From Polyrhizophydium stewartii (lineage: Eukaryota > Chytridiomycota > Chytridiomycetes > Rhizophydiales): a stretch of 18,633 nucleotides of DNA. Below are positions 18,557-18,633 of this stretch, piece by piece. The notes under the pieces were generated by a model that was not told where the DNA came from, did no database searches, and saw nothing but the letters and a program-made list of their open reading frames with translations. Position 1 is the stretch's first letter. Each line of letters starts with the position of its first letter. The DNA lies in NCBI GenBank assembly GCA_027604665.1, contig JADGIZ010000238.1, forward strand, positions 1 through 18,633. The letters run 5' to 3'. Both the position numbers and the translations under genes were made by a program.

Positions 18557-18633
<77 letters not shown>
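13383..18633 (+). CDS. C2CD3: C2CD3-type centriole protein with multiple C2 domains (3' end missing)
   Basis: Exon 1 13383-14656; exon 2 from about 14722 to the window edge, open throughout: at least 1,728 residues (human about 2,350). C2CD3 is needed for centriole elongation and distal appendages. Seen: MKRARQQ and SLPPKVPG near the start, as in human MKQRKGQ and SLPPLVEG; an N-terminal C2 domain (about 20-257) with VRVLWWGSD, YQIRCPIKSFQAYLNDIGTL and HGLFPIVASRG, split by a low-complexity insert; further C2-like domains at about 663-896 (IWIEWVIPSF), 959-1148, 1249-1447 (VDVHRACGLLGLISAL, human SVQIIRACGLQAAAKAL) and 1466-1665 (DARLFVRWRYPVV, WHAGSSWIDLAPLL). Between them lie Asn/Asp and two poly-Gln tracts. 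AGs at 14709, 14712 and 14721 are all in-frame acceptors; I chose 14721 from branch-point distance. Start 13383 is the first in-frame ATG. Confidence 0.9.
15011..15094 (+). repeat. AAC/GAC trinucleotide tract coding Asn7 then an Asp run
   Basis: Seven AAC codons, three GAC, one GAA, fifteen GAC, then GAA GAT (about residues 522-549 of the C2CD3 protein). It lies in an acidic linker before the second C2 domain. Antisense reading frames here give artificial Val and Ser runs. Confidence 0.95.
16205..16237 (+). repeat. CAG tract coding Gln11
   Basis: Ten CAG codons and one CAA (residues about 920-930), followed by interspersed CGG and CAA codons, in the linker between the second and third C2-like domains of C2CD3. 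Confidence 0.95.
18554..18633 (+). repeat. Long CAG tract cut by the window end
   Basis: Two CAA codons then at least 24 pure CAG codons and a final CA, in frame as poly-Gln (from about residue 1703). The Gln-rich stretch begins earlier, near 18522. The true length is unknown because the sequence ends inside the repeat. Confidence 0.95.

Noticed and set aside
1..18633. tRNA, rRNA, CRISPR, transposon or prophage signals
   Set aside because: I saw no cloverleaf, rRNA core, spaced repeats, terminal inverted repeats or transposase motifs on either strand; the repeats present are simple microsatellites and codon runs.
1..18633. Possible non-standard code (for example CTG as Ser, or reassigned stops)
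   Set aside because: CTG occupies conserved Leu positions such as VLRFY in EFHC, and TAG, TAA and TGA each end a gene where the family ends.

Overview
This window is nuclear DNA from a eukaryote with a GC-rich genome and small spliceosomal introns. It holds four complete protein genes and one that runs off the right edge. I built each model by following conserved protein families across splice junctions, so exon borders are inferred, not observed. The standard genetic code fits: CTG falls at conserved leucines, and TAG, TAA and TGA all serve as stops.

Layout: (1) 180-2591 (+), an EFHC1/Rib72-type axonemal protein with three DM10 domains, 8 exons. (2) 2870-8863 (+), a 1,809-residue Sac3/GANP mRNA-export scaffold, 9 exons. 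(3) 8951-10745 (-), CstF-50 (CSTF1), a polyadenylation factor with seven WD40 repeats, 6 exons, tail-to-tail with SAC3. (4) 10936-13073 (+), an APE2/Apn2 AP endonuclease with PIP box and GRF zinc finger, 4 exons, sharing a 190-bp divergent promoter region with CstF-50. (5) 13383-18633 (+, 3' end missing), a C2CD3-type multi-C2 centriole protein, 2 exons in view.

Organism: EFHC and C2CD3 together mean a species that builds centrioles and motile flagella. Introns of mostly 60-90 nt with a near-constant CTGAC branch motif, high GC, and long poly-Gln/Asp tracts suggest a zoosporic (flagellated) fungus such as a chytrid or blastocladid, but another flagellated protist lineage is not excluded. This assignment is inference.

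The genes form no single pathway. SAC3 and CstF-50 both act on mRNA maturation and export and are convergent neighbours; EFHC and C2CD3 both serve the flagellum/centriole and flank the block; Apn2 is DNA repair. I found no mobile element, tRNA, rRNA or CRISPR array. The window begins in a CGG-rich stretch and ends inside a pure CAG repeat, which looks like an assembly contig bounded by low-complexity sequence.
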